Of a stretch of DNA of 64,000 bases, positions 42,362 to 54,165 are shown piece by piece. The stretch covers positions 190,506,811-190,570,810 of the forward strand of contig OY856188.1 in the NCBI GenBank assembly GCA_963693315.1. Direction: 5' to 3'. The translations under genes and the position numbers were made by a program. Source of the DNA: Diogma glabrata. Taxonomy: Eukaryota; Arthropoda; Insecta; Diptera; Cylindrotomidae. Under the pieces are notes generated by a model, which was not told the origin of the DNA, did not search any database, and saw nothing but the letters and a program-made list of their open reading frames with translations. The stretch's first letter is position 1, and each line of letters begins with the position of its first letter.

Positions 42362-43319
42362 CTGTAAAGAGATTTGAAGAAAAATTTAAATATAATTAAC
42401 ATTGCATCATTATTATTATAGTCGAGTGAATTTAGAGTTAAAACGAGTGTAATGGAGAATTATACTGGGCACGCCGACGGACAGATAAAAAATTGATTAA
42501 TGAAAAGAACATATGTTCGTTCGTAAAAACGTTCGAAATTGTATAGATGGAGTTTTGCTAATATCTAATTTTCTTTTTAAAATTTGTTTGTAATTAGTTT
42601 TTTTAATTTAAACTAATCCGATTCTACTTGTACACAAAACTGTCTGATCCCGAAATCTACCTAACAAAATGAAACATACAACCTCCTTTTTTGAAGTTTG
42701 TTAAAAACTACATAAACATCAACAAACATAAGCCACTATTCCACTTGAAAATTGAACCATAAATCTATATATGTTAAAAATATAGTCCTAACTCCTAATG
42801 TTATTTCAACAGGATATTTACGTTTGACTTTTACAGTTAGAGTATTAAATTTTCTAAACAATTGTTTTGTTCATCTCGTTTTTAGGCAAATGTTTATTGT
42901 TTACTATTATTTAGTGTTTTTAAGGCAAATATTTACTTTTACATCTGTTGTGTTTTTACGTCTGGTTTAACTTTTAAATTTTAATTATGTTTTACTCTGT
43001 TTGGATTTTCTTGTTTTTTTTTTCTAAATAAATAAACAGTAAACAATAAAATAAGAAAATTAATGCACATTAAGAATATAATTAATATTTTCAAAGGTTA
43101 TTGAATCTACATTAGGCAAGCATCTTTTCGTATATCAAGCACAAAACTACGCACCTTCATGTCTATATTTATCCCACACATGTCTATATTTATCCCACAA
43201 ATTACAAATTGTTTAAAATACCGGAACATCGAAAATTTTTTAAACACTAGAAAACAGCAGCAAAATCTTTATAACCAGAGATAAGAAATTAATAAAAGAC
43301 AATAGTAGTTTATACACCA
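42362..43319. other. Non-coding, probably intron of the minus-strand host gene
   Basis: No further exon was recognised. A 21-bp unit (CATGTCTATATTTATCCCAC plus A) is repeated twice at 43158-43199. Confidence 0.35.
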
Positions 43320-44679
43320 AGGGCGAGAAGTGCATGTTTTTCTCCTGAGGTGTGTTTGGAGCCCGATGGCGAAGTAGAGTTGCCACCTTTTCAAATTTAC
43401 AAAACGAGACACAATCGTTTACACCAAATCAAATAGCAATCTCGGCTAATACTTTTACGCTTGGTTTTTCTTAGCCCGAGCGAAACTAGATGTTTTAAAA
43501 TAATTAATTATAAGTAAAAATGAAAACAAACATGTAAATTTCCAAAACTCGAAGATCAGTTTTGTTTATTTATATTTTATACCAATTTTTATAGTACTTT
43601 GAATAAGTAAATCGAGGAAGTAAATCCTCTCTGAACCTAGCATGAATGGGAAAGTAGAAAATGAAATGTTTTGGACCCACTCGAGTGCGGTGTTATAGGA
43701 AAGGTTGAAATGCTTTAAAGGGATTACCACTTTTATAGATAGATTACCAGTAATGTATTTTTTTATTATGTTTCACCCCTCAAATCCAAACGTGATCAAT
43801 GAAAAAGCTTATACGAACTTATACAAGATCAATAAGTTGCTTACACATTAAAAAAAAAGAGCTTGGGCACATTTAGTAGGATAAATAGTGTAAAAATGGT
43901 TCAAGCCCAGTCGAGTGGGTGTCATATGATTGGGCATACATTATAAGTAACATCGTAATCCAGTTATATTTTATCAGATTCTAAAATTTCGTTAGAAAAT
44001 TGAAAATATAATTGACAATCATCGATACTACCGTTTACAAAAACTTATTTGTTGTTTTCCACAAATAAATTAAAATATGCGAGTGTTATGAATAACGTGA
44101 ATAAACTATTTGCGGAATTCTTGCCGTTCTTTTAACATCCTTGACGTTAATATCATTCAGACCAGTTTCAAACTATATAAAATTTGGCCAAATAACATCA
44201 AAATAAAACAAACTTCACATCAGGTTAGGAGAGGGACAAACGTTATCGTATGCTATACTAAAATCGATAACTAAACCGTTATTATATCTCCCCCAAACCA
44301 ATTTTTCATTTAAACTTAAACCAAAAACTTAAAGACTATCAAAATAAATCGGCTTCATTCATCATTATAAGTCAGCTCTTTACACTAGATTGGGCATTGA
44401 AAATTGGCAAGCATGTCGATGTTCGTTAACACACTTGGCTTTACATTGCCTAACAACATATTAACATAAAACGGATTTTATCAATTCAAAAGTTACAACA
44501 AAACTCCGCCAATTTGACTAATGCAAACATCGAATTTCTTTCATAACGACTACATTTTATTTTTTATTTTATTGGACGATTTAATATTTATTTGTTTGTT
44601 TTCATCGTTTTAGTCCAAAAATATATATAAATTAAGCTTTTTGTTCAATTTTTTCGAAACATTTTATTTACTTATTTGA

Positions 44680-44716
44680 CGACATGTTTCAGCTTTTAAC
44701 AAAAGCTATCCTCAGG
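44680..44716 (-). ncRNA. Hammerhead-like motif, PLE copy 2
   Basis: On the minus strand: CTGAGGA (44709-44715), T, stem AGCTTTT-GTT-AAAAGCT (7 bp), GAAA, then AC-AT-GT as a two-pair stem III, C, and GTCA. GTCA can pair with TGAC upstream, leaving CTC bulged. Confidence 0.5.
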
Positions 44717-45008
44717 AGGTCAGAACAAAAAATAATCAACCATACAAAACAGAACATGACAATAATACAATTTTAACAATATCAGCAAAAATCACTTACA
44801 AAAATGTATCGTCCAAATAAACAACTTCACTGATTATTACTAATCCTATTATTATTAATTTTAATTTTCAAATAAATTAAACAAATTTTCAATTAAATAT
44901 AAACTAAACTGAAACTTATAAAATATCGTCTTTAAACAAACGGATAAAAAATTTTTTTGAAAGATAAAACGAAGATAGACAGACAGTATTTTAAAATTTT
45001 TTTAATAT

Positions 45009-45495
45009 TTAAATAAAAGAAAGGTATACATTATCTAAATATGTGCAATCAGATTGTATGTTCATATTGTTATGGAATTTTTTAACATAAATTGACTCAA
45101 GAATTTTGCACTTAACCGTATTAGACTCAAAATTTAAAATTTCAGGATTGTCCCAATCAATTTTATGATTACTAGAAATAACATGATCACATAAAGCACT
45201 ATGTGACCCATTACCTCTAGAAATATGATATTTATGGTCCTTTAACCTGGAAATAAGATATTGTTTAGTTTCACAAATATATGTTAAGCCACAATTAAGT
45301 TCAGCACAATTAATTTTGTAAACTAAATCAGAAAAATATTCTTTGGGAACACGATCTTTTAGAGGTGTGAAAATACGATTTCTTAGAGTATTGCAAGGTT
45401 TACCAACTACTTTAATATTATAATTATGTAACACACGATTTAAATTCTCAAATAAAACTTTAACATAAGGTAGGGATACAAATTTAAAAGTGTTA
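45009..45495 (-). pseudogene. PLE GIY-YIG endonuclease domain, copy 2
   Basis: The minus strand from 45495 reads VSLPYVKVLFENLNRVLHNY in the linker after the RT thumb, then DLVYKINCAELNCGLTYICE (the GIY-YIG core, with YIC instead of YIG), RLKDHKYHISRGNGSHSALC, DHVISSNHKIDW and CKILESIYVKKFHNN, to the stop at 45009. The arrangement matches PLE nucleases (YKIxCxxC, HxxSALxxH, LExxY). The Gly-to-Cys change in the YIG element may impair activity. The RT is missing. Confidence 0.8.
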
Positions 45496-46759
45496 CTACG
45501 TTCGTAGTTACGTCAGGACACGGGACATTCAGCTCTAAAACTGGTCTGTCCCGTTCAAAACGGGACGGGTGGCAACTCTAGGGTGAAGCCTGAGACATAT
45601 CACTGAGGGAGATGAGAATCATTTAAAGAATCTAATTTAATGATTAGAATCTAATGCTAATCATTTAAAGAAAACGAAAATTTTAAATTTTTATCGTAGT
45701 ACGAGGTTTTTATAAATACATATATGTATGCATTTGTTTGAATTTATCGTAAATATATCTGTTTACATGAAAATTACCATTGTTGTCATGGTTTGTTATT
45801 TTTCATTCCGTAAAAAAGAATATTTTGCACGAGTTGTATATTAAGTTTAATTCCGCTCCCTCATTTGTGGGAAACTTTTTACGATAAATTCAAAACAAAT
45901 TTTTATAAAAATCGCCTACTATGATGAATATAAAAAAAAATTATAATTTTCGTTCTCTTTAAATGATTAGATTTAGTTTTTAATATCATATATAATTATA
46001 TTATTGTCGTGCAAAATCCAGTATATACACCTCGGGAGAGAGCATGTCATCTCCCTCAGTGATATGAAGTCCTCAGGCTTCACCCTCGGGCTCCAAACAC
46101 ACCATCGGTATGCCATTCTAGTAAGCCATTTAAAAAAACAGTGCAATTTGAGATATTTGTAATTTGTTTGTATACTGCTATGTAAATAAATTCTTCTACC
46201 CATTTAATACCGGTATATCGAATTCCGAAATGCCGGTATACCGTGTTTTTTTACAAAACTTTTACAAAACTGATATCAAATTATCAATACTGGTATAATT
46301 CGGCATTCTTTTTTCATCCAAGAGATTATTTGTTAATTATTCGTATATATACCCTCTCTATGCTCAACGATGTACCGATTATCAATTTCAGAATGATATT
46401 TAAGTTATCGTCTATTTAGGAGTATTAATAGAGTTTTAGCTAATTTCTCCATCAACAGCCAAGTCTCTTATGGTTTTGGTCGAAACCACAAAAGCATTTC
46501 AAATTGACTTGAACCGCGACCGTTTGCAAAATTTGGCACTATCTATTATATGTGTAAGCATGAGTCGAACTGATCTGAACATTGTGATTCTATAAATTAA
46601 AAATTAAAAACACCTGTTCTTATTTCGCTAATATTTTTTTATTTTATTTTGCTCAATGCATTTCGGCGGACGCCATTATCAAGAGCGATACAAAAAAGTT
46701 ATGAAGAAAATTTTTGATTCAAACCGAAAATATAATGGAAAAAGAATAACTTTGAAAAT

Positions 46760-47135
46760 GAATAATTTTGCTTTTGTTTAAAAATAAATTTTCTAAATCT
46801 GAAGTCTATCAACTATCTTGTTTTGATTGTGATGCAATTTATGTGGGACAGACAGATCGCCAGTTTTATGTTCGATGTGCTGAATATTTTCGTAGTTTAA
46901 GATTAGGAAAAACATCTTCCATCTTCTCTAATCACTTAATTGTCGAAAAGCATACTTGTAATTTCATAAATAACAACAACCTTCAAATTATAAAAAATAT
47001 AACACGAAAGGTTTTAAACTTGATCTTCTGGAATCTTTTGAAATCCGTAAAGCAATGCACTTTAACAAAAATTTATTAAGTTCTCAAACTGCTCTTGATA
47101 ATGGCGTAAGCCGAAATACATTGAGCAAAATAAAA
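46760..47135 (+). pseudogene. PLE GIY-YIG endonuclease domain, copy 3 (frameshifted)
   Basis: The frame 46768-47079 has SEVYQLSCFDCDAIYVGQTD, RQFYVRCAEYF and HLIVEKHTCNF. After a frameshift at about 47005-47015 the homology continues in another frame with GFKLDLLESFEIRKAMHFN. The YVGQT and LDLLESFEI blocks are typical of PLE nucleases. The RT is missing and the copy is dead. Confidence 0.8.
47091..47124 (+). ncRNA. Hammerhead-like motif, PLE copy 3
   Basis: GCTC, TTGATAA (a degenerate CTGANGA), T, GGC-GTAA-GCC, GAAA, AT-AC-AT, T, GAGC. GCTC and GAGC pair as stem I. The inverted arm copy at about 46650-46690 has loop GTCC in stem II and GC in stem III but keeps all stems. The core changes make activity doubtful. 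Confidence 0.5.
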
Positions 47136-47339
47136 AAAAATATTAGGGAAATAAGAACAAGTGTTTTTAATTTTTAATTTATATTAAAATGTTTCGCCAA
47201 GTGCCGACAGTCGACACAATTGAATTTAACGTTATTCTAGTTAACGACTTTTCATCAACCCCCGTATATTGCATTAAAACACAAAAAATCAAAAATTAGA
47301 TTAGTTATCATTAGTTGGCAAAAAAATTTCTAAACGAAT

Positions 47340-47525
47340 TCCCCTCGACGGTGGACCCGTGATAAATTAACATAATTTTTTTGGAAAATACCTCAAGCAA
47401 GTAGCATTGATAGTATATAGCCCTAGGGCTACGCCCTCAAGCTATTACCAATCAACTTGCTTTCGAAATGTTCGCAAAAAATTATTTCTAATTATCACCG
47501 TCCTTGGGAAATTACTACTGAAAGT
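47340..47525. repeat. Fold-back repeat of about 185 bp
   Basis: GACGGTGGACCCGTGATAA near 47348 and the complement TTATCACCGTCCTTGGG (near 47496), together with GCAAGTAGCATTGATAGTA and its complement CTATTACCAATCAACTTGC, pair around the perfect palindrome AGCCCTAGGGCT (47420-47431). Confidence 0.6.
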
Positions 47526-47619
47526 CTGAAAATTCATCACCTCAGAAATTTCCTCAGAAAATGAACACTTAGTCGTTATTTCGATTCGTTGTCAATTTTG
47601 TTCTAATAACTACGTTACC

Positions 47620-48240
47620 TTCCTGACCTAAGTTGAGGTAGTGTCGTCCTTCTTCATCTTGGTAAAAACTTTTCTGAGGTCTTCCAGTGGTGGTTCGTTG
47701 TCAAGGACTATGTTTTTTCCATAGTACTCGCATTCAGTACCCGCTCCAGCTGTGCTGTAATTCTCTTAGGTTTGCTTTGTACGTTTTATTCTTAAGCCCT
47801 TCTTAAGCCCTTCTGGTGGTATCAGTGCTTCTATGTCTGAGCTATATAACGTGTTAAGCAGTTTCTGCGTCTTTCGGGTGAAGGGGTATTGACAAATTCT
47901 TTGCATGGATGGCCATTTTTGTAGCAACTATAAAAAATATTGACTAGCAAGCAGGTGGCATCCAGTTTCTAAGTGAGGATGCTGTAATTTGATATTCTGT
48001 ATTGTTTGGTTTTTTCCAGGAAGTTTGACTCAACTGTGGAAACTAGATTGCTGCCGTATGACTGATTATAGGGCAACCAATGGCTGTGTATGTTTTTGTG
48101 ATGGTTTCTTTATCTTTTTTTACCAGCTAGTACCAGCAAGCAACTCCAACATGTCATTACGAGTCTGTAGTCAATTGTATATCATTTTTCCATGCGCGGA
48201 GTGGAGTCAGCACGTTTTCGTAAACCAAATCTAGAATTTT
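47620..48240 (-). other. Unidentified decayed coding-like region
   Basis: The base composition is more balanced than the surroundings. Minus-strand stretches read PFTRKTQKLLNTLYSSDIEA, LIPPEGLKKGLRIKRTK, and then CEYYGKNIVLDNEPPLEDLR and KVFTKMKKDDTTST, with stops between. I do not recognise the family. It is probably a fragment of another retroelement or a host pseudogene. Confidence 0.3.
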
Positions 48241-49639
48241 TAGCTGATTAACTGAAGTAATTTTGTTTATGATATATGCTTCTATTTACCCAAATAAGCA
48301 AAGTACTTCACTAGGGTAAAGTACTTCATTACCCAACTCATCAGCAATATACTATTAATATAAATTCAGAGAATTGAAATGCCAGACATCATCTACGAGA
48401 GTTAAATTGAGACATCAGTAAAACTTACATCAGTAAATAAAAAAAACACAACAAACAACAGTATACACATCAGCATTATAAAATAAACAATCATTTATTT
48501 TTTTTCTTTTGTGTTTCTTGTAAAGTTCTGGTATTTCTCCAAATATATTCGTAATCATCCATTATTTAATAGAAACTCTTCGTCAATATGCGCACGCACA
48601 CATCTACAAACAATAAGCAAACATAAAATAACCAAATGAAAATCATGCACAGAATTCTCTAAATTTACCACTATGAAATGTAAAAATCAACAAATTCAAT
48701 AAAAAAAATAATAAAATAACACATTCATTCATCAGAGTCTTAAACCAGAAACTAGACGTTAGTATACTGTAGGGCCTTCACCGAAAAACACTGGATTATT
48801 TTATTATTTGAGACTTAAGAGGAAACATTAAAAACGAAAACTTTTAAAAACAGGAATTCAATTAGTTTTTGTTCAGTTTATATTTAATTTAAGAAAAAGT
48901 TTTTAATTATAATAAAATTTAAGTTGTAACAGTGTGTATACAGTTATTTTTAATATAATTGTGGAAACTAAGACAAGATACAAGTGAAATTGTTCATATT
49001 TTTAGTGCCTTTTTCACAGTGAAATAAAATAAAAAATCAGACAACAAACTAAAAATTCTGGATTAATTACATACCGAAAAATAAAGGTAAATCAAATATA
49101 TTCTTATAAGAAACTTATGTTTTCATGTATTTTTTTAATAACTAGTTTACGTCAAATTCTTAAATCTAATTTGTTTTCGGAATTCAAAAAGCCATTTCTC
49201 CCTTTGTTTTTTAATTTCTTTATCCTTAACGTGGCACACAATGAGAAAATTAGTATTTAAAATACCAAGCAATGAAACATACACAAAATGTGAAGTATAT
49301 TGAAAAGCATGTGGTAATTATGTTAACATAAAGATAACAGGAAAAGGGGATCTTTTTACTTATATGTCAAATTGTTTTGTTGTTGTGTTATGAGTCTGTT
49401 TCTAAAGAGAGCTTTTTAATGCACTAAACCTTCGTAAATTATGTATATGTATTAAGAATAACTAATGATAAAAATTAATAAATTTACTGATTTTTTATTC
49501 ATTAATTACTACATATAAAAAATATTAAATTTTATCTGTCGAATATTTCAAAGAAAACACTCAATAGTAGATATATATGTTCATCAAAATAAAGAATTGC
49601 ATTGCAAGAATTGGCCAAGTTTTTTTTAATACAAAAGTA
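48241..49639. other. Non-coding, AT-rich
   Basis: I see no gene or clear repeat. Confidence 0.4.
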
Positions 49640-49780
49640 GTGTAATATGAATTACAAAATGTAACACATAGATACCTATCAATACCGCGCCACACAACAA
49701 CATGTGTTCTCGGGTATTAATGGTCGCTTTTGTAAACCTTTGTAGATTGAAGAACTGAGGGATATGGCATGCTCTATCAT
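49640..49780 (-). mobile_element. LINE copy G, degraded 3' end
   Basis: TTACAAAATGTAACACATAGATACC, ACACAACAACATGTGTTCTC, GGTCGCTTTTGTAAACCTTTG and GATTGAAGAACTGAG follow the minus-strand 3' end of copy B base for base with many changes. The terminal hairpin is eroded. Confidence 0.55.
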
Positions 49781-50676
49781 GTTTGTTTAAAATTATCGGC
49801 GCTTTCCACACACTCAGTGCAACACATCACTTCTTCGCTTCTTACCTCTTTGCCGTTAATTTTTTTAAAAAGTTTTTTATCTTAAGTTTAGATTTCAAAA
49901 TGGCGTTATAGGTTCACGATTTTTTCTGTGCTAAAACAACAATCTGGTTATATTATCGAGAGTGTTGTTTTGGCCCATAAACTGCCTATAAATTAAATTG
50001 GAATTGCCATATTAAAATCGCAACTCGTTCAACTAAAATGCTTATGCGAAACGAGCTGTTACGCACTAACACAAAGATAAAAAACATTTTTTTTCAAAAA
50101 CCGGTTTTCTTTGTAATTTTTATTTGCGAAATGAAGATTTTTTTACCCATACATAAAAAAGTGCAACAGCTTAAAAATGTTCGTGTGGAAGTGGAAGCGA
50201 GTTGCATTTAGGATGTGTTGTAGTGCTGCATCGTATGGAAAGGCGCATCGTAAATATAAGTGTTTCCATGAAAATTATGATTTTTATGGTTTTATTACCT
50301 TTTATTCCCTTAAAAAATAAACAATCCGTTTCTACAACTGAAAAATATTTTTTGTAACACATGCGTAAAAAATATTCAATTTTGTACTAGAATAGAATAA
50401 AAGAAAAAACTACTTTTCCGCACATATGACCACAAAATATTTTGTGCACGGGCACATACGCCGCCTGCATGTGAGATTTGTAGTTAAATCTATCCATATA
50501 TCTATCTATATATAATATTTTTATAGCACTAAAATATCAAAATAATAATTTAAATAACTTACCATATAGTAAAAACTAAAAACAACTTAAATACATTGCA
50601 TCATTTGAATTGCAAGAAAAAACAATTTATTTAGGTTTTCAAAGTTTATAATTTTGACAGCTTAGTTGGATTACTA
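49781..50676. other. Non-coding, AT-rich
   Basis: I see no gene or clear repeat. Confidence 0.4.
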
Positions 50677-52155
50677 TTTTTTTTTTTTTTTTTTTTAATA
50701 AAATGTGTTGTGTAACAGGGTTTAGAATATGTGTCACAACAACACATAAATACCTTTTAAGACCCAGGTCTAGACCTGGGTCCCACAACAACTGGCGTTC
50801 TAAGGTGTAGATTAACGCTTTTTTTAAACATCTGTGGGTTGAAGCCACCTGAGACTAAGTGTTCCGGCAAACTATTCCATTTGTACGCAGTTCGGACAAA
50901 GAAGTCTCTCTGCGATCTGCCAGTATGACAGCGCGGGATCTTTACCGTTTCACTGGTTGCGGCAGCCGATTGCCGAGTGGAACGGGGGTAAGAATAAGTT
51001 TGAGGCATGATGCCGCTGATTTCATCTGAGCACTGCTGATGACGATATTTGTAAAAAACAACGAGGTCAGCAACAGTGCGACGATGTTGTAGGGAATCAA
51101 GTTTTGATGTCAAAGTTCGATCACCTACAATTCGTATAGCTCGCTTTTGAACAGAGTCCAAGAGGGCCAAGATGGAAACAGAGGTAGCACCCCAAACTTG
51201 ACAGCAGTACTCCATACAGGGACGAATATAGGACTTATAAACATGGAGCAATTGGTATGGAGTGAAAAATTTTTTGCATCTATTTAGGAGGCCAAGTTTT
51301 TTAGACGCGCTTTTTGCCATCGCCATTACATGATCGTTCCAGAGTAGGTCATTTGAAACTGTGACACCCAATAAACGAATGTTTTTACATTCACCTATTG
51401 GTTCATCACACATACCAAATAAAATATCTTTGGGGAACTCGGTCTTTAATCTGGAAACAATCAACAGCTGTGTTTTGGTGGAGTTGAAATTGACAAGGTT
51501 TTGGTCACCCCAGTCGGCGACTTTATTCAGGTCTTTGTTCACGTTTATGGCAGCGTCTCTCCGGGCAGGATTAATTCGTTCGTGCATTTTACCTTTTGAA
51601 GGAAGGGGCTCGAACGACTTGTGCAGAGTACTATCATCTGCAAAACTATTTATTGGGTTACTGGTGATTTTCAACAATTCGTTGATATAAATCAAAAATA
51701 GGGTTGGGGATAATACTAAGCATTGGGGTACACCAGCGTTAATTAGTTTAGACTCAGAAGAAAATCCGTCTAAGGTTACCGAAATGTATCGGTTGGATAG
51801 AAAATTTTGAATCAGCTTCACAACATTGGGATGAAAACCGTACGCAACGAGCTTGTTGATTAAGTTGGCATGCCAGACTCGATCGAATGCCTTGGAGATG
51901 TCTAAAGCGATAACGTATGTTTCACCACCTTTATCAAGTATGCTGTTCCAACATTGCGCTACATAGTTTAATAGGTTGATCTTTTGTTTCGAAAACCGTA
52001 TTGGCTGTCGGATATTAAATGATTTTCTTCCAGAAATTTTGAAATATGTGTATTAATATAATGTTCATAGACTTTGGATAGGACCGATAGTAAAGCTATT
52101 GGCCTATAATTTGAGATATCGGATTTTGGTCCCTTTTTGGGGACGGGCTGGCAAC
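50677..52155 (-). mobile_element. LINE copy B, 5'-truncated
   Basis: The poly(A) tail (a T-run at 50677-50696 on the plus strand) is preceded by the terminal hairpin and then the coding region up to about 52155, where QPVPKKGPKSDISNYRPIAL begins. It is nearly identical to copy C at 59.4 kb in the shared part. Confidence 0.95.
50757..52150 (-). pseudogene. LINE reverse transcriptase, copy B
   Basis: RT motifs run on the minus strand: SDISNYRPIALLSVLSKVYE, then QYGFRNKRST, where a small deletion near 51988 shifts the frame. The YVIALDISKAFDRVWHANLI block lies beyond it. The long frame 50757-51821 (354 codons) contains LINAGVPQCLVLSPTLFLIY (the Gly-Ser of the usual PQGS replaced by Cys-Leu), INSFADDSTLHKS with the catalytic Asp pair, and NIRLLGVTVSNDLLWNDHV. 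The CMEYCCQVWG tail and FNPQMFKKSVNLHL at the end follow. The endonuclease and 5' parts are lost. The frameshift and the PQGS change suggest that it is inactive. Confidence 0.9.
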
Positions 52156-52384
52156 ACTATGTGTTGTTTTAGTTGGATTCTTATGTTTATATTTTCGAGC
52201 TAGTATAATTTACAACTATTACAACGAAGATGGCGCATTTTAATTATTTAAAAAGCTTAAATTTGAAAGAAAAAAAAAAAAACTTTTGCTCAACAAAAAT
52301 AAAGAAATATATTAGCTTAAATTTACTTATAACTTTGTTAAATAAATGATTAAATGAACAATTAAATAAATATTTATAAATTTT

Positions 52385-52515
52385 ACGCACTTGTTACAAA
52401 AAATAGTGTGTATTACTAGTGCGAATGCGTTTTCCAAACAAGAGTTAGTTTGTCCGCACGACCGCATTCGCACTAGTAATACAATCTACTATTTTACAAC
52501 TCATGCAAAAAATGT
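52385..52515. repeat. Hairpin with GTATTACTAGTGCGAATGCG arms
   Basis: GTATTACTAGTGCGAATGCG at 52411 and its complement near 52464-52483 are a perfect inverted repeat around CAAACAAGAGTTAGTTTG-like sequence. No coding content. Confidence 0.7.
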
Positions 52516-52610
52516 TTTTTCTACGACAGCAGATGAAAAGTCTATTTTCATGCAACCTAAATCCCTTGTGAAAATGGGTTTTTTTCACTAGTGTAAAATC
52601 ATTTTCGTTA

Positions 52611-52760
52611 AATAACAAATTGTGGTTGCTAATTGCTATGGTATTTTCATGTAATTTTACAAAGTTTTTAAAACAAAGTAACCATGAAAAATAAATATGA
52701 ATTTTGAATGTTATGTTGTCGATTTATAATTTAATAATTTATTATAAATCGTCTCTTTAA
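52611..52760. repeat. Repeat pair member 1 (partner 54035-54165)
   Basis: AAATAACAAATTGTGGTTG, ATTTTCATGTA and ATATGAATTTTGAATGTTAT with GTTGTCG are shared in the same order and orientation with 54035-54165. Confidence 0.6.
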
Positions 52761-54034
52761 TAATGAAACAACGTATTCGCAAAAGTGTAGGTTCGAGATA
52801 ATTGGGTTTAAAGATTTTTCGATTTTCTGATTTTCGTAAACTCGGCAGCACTATTGAATGAATAAAGATATTGGAAAAGAAATTTCTACCAATTACTCTT
52901 GACTAATTTCCCCACAGCATATTAAAATTTCACATAGGTACCTGCTGGCTTTTCTACCTAAAAAGAGGTGAAAACTCAATCAGGTACCTTATACGTTATT
53001 TCATATTATTTATATGTTATTTCATTCTGCATGGAAGTACTGGTACGATTAAGCCTAAAACTAACTATTATTGAAATAACGTATCTTACAATTTTTTATT
53101 TATATGAACCGGGATATCATGTAGTCATGATTCATGAATGATGCTTATACAATATTTTATATTTACCATTTCGTGTGGCCTTTTTCTCTCTAGTCAAAAC
53201 CGGCTTTAGTTACAATCCTGATTATTAAATGCCTTTTTGCAAAAACAATGGATCTTCATAGATGTTAAAAGATGTATAGTAGAATTTTACCAATGAATTT
53301 TTGACAGATAGCACGCAGCAAGAGATAAAAGATGAAACAAAAAGTAAAACAGAGATGTATTATTTGTTTTGGAATAAATTTGTTTTGAAAACAATTACAT
53401 TAGTTGAATTTCTACTGCTAGTTCGTACCATTTGTTTGTTGTGACATTTGTTTACATAGGCGTCGTTATTTTTATTATAATTATTTTTAATTATCAAAAT
53501 TTTGTTATACTACCTACAAAAGCATTAATATTTTTACTAGTTTTTGGTTTTTCTATTATAATTGGTTGAATTTCAATAGTAGTTTATTAATTTTATGCGT
53601 TTTTTTTGTCCATTTCAAAGGGACCCCAACAGTTTTTTTAATATTTTAATCTGATACACTGAATATTCGCACATGCGCATATGAATATGCGCACAACAAC
53701 CAATTTTTATATTCGTTGGTAAAAAATTCTACTATATATATGTATAATAATTAATACTTATGACAGACACAAACTAGATAATCGCGAATTCCCGATTATT
53801 TAGCATTTTTCCAGTCTATCACGAGCGGCAAAGAGAAAGAACGTGTAAGTGAGATAGAACTATTTTTTTAAAATTTTTATCGAAAAAGTTTTGACAGATA
53901 AAAATAGTTGCAACAAATTTAATTAATTATTTAATTATTTCATTTTATTTTCATTTTTTTAAGAGAAGGAAAGTTTTTTATTCTACAAAAGTCAAAATTT
54001 AACTATATAATAACAGAAACCGAAAACGGTCTTA
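52761..54034. other. Non-coding, AT-rich
   Basis: I see no gene or clear repeat. Confidence 0.35.
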
Positions 54035-54165
54035 ATAACAAATTGTAGTTGTTATCATATTTTCATGTAGTCTTCCGAAGGGTTTAAATAAAAAAAATCA
54101 TGATGAAATATGAATTTTGAATGTTATGTTGTCGTTTCTAATTTAAAAATTTATAATCAATATGG
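54035..54165. repeat. Repeat pair member 2 (partner 52611-52760)
   Basis: This is the second copy of the repeat described at 52611; it differs by several substitutions and a small indel. Confidence 0.6.

Larger units (their letters stand above)
44640..45495 (-). mobile_element. Penelope-like element remnant 2
   Basis: It contains the minus-strand coding end (45009-45495), an AT-rich 3' untranslated part and a pseudo-LTR end with a hammerhead-like motif at 44680-44716. It is cut at 45495 within the region before the nuclease domain. No inverted partner arm is visible. Confidence 0.75.
43375..45580. mobile_element. hAT-like element with TAGAGTTGCCACC ends and 8-bp duplication
   Basis: TAGAGTTGCCACC at 43375 and the complement ending at 45580 are flanked by TGGCGAAG (left) and GGGTGAAG (right), six of eight alike. 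The uninterrupted counterpart at 46090 reads GAGGGTGAAGCC, which supports an 8-bp hAT-type duplication. CGGGAC words crowd the right end. No transposase is visible; a PLE remnant sits inside (44640-45495). Confidence 0.6.
43320..46112. mobile_element. Fold-back element split by a hAT-like insertion
   Basis: The arm sequence GAGGTGTGTTTGGAGCCCGA (about 43346-43365) plus GGTGAAGCCTGAG...ATCACTGAGGGAGATGA (45582-45615) has an inverted partner at 46020-46112. The inner arms (AATCATTTAAAGAA near 45620 and complement near 45955) also pair, around a centre near 45840-45860. The left arm is interrupted by the element 43375-45580. Confidence 0.6.
46591..47184 (+). mobile_element. Penelope-like element remnant 3 with short inverted arms
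   Basis: Arms 46591-46690 and 47091-47184 are inverted copies of about 95 bp, each with a hammerhead-like motif. The interior carries a broken nuclease frame. The right flank continues with TGTTTCGCCAAGTGCC (47190), shared with 5762. Confidence 0.8.

Noticed and set aside
45973..46203. Minus-strand frame of 76 codons
   Set aside because: It lies in the terminal arm of the fold-back element and has no recognisable domain.
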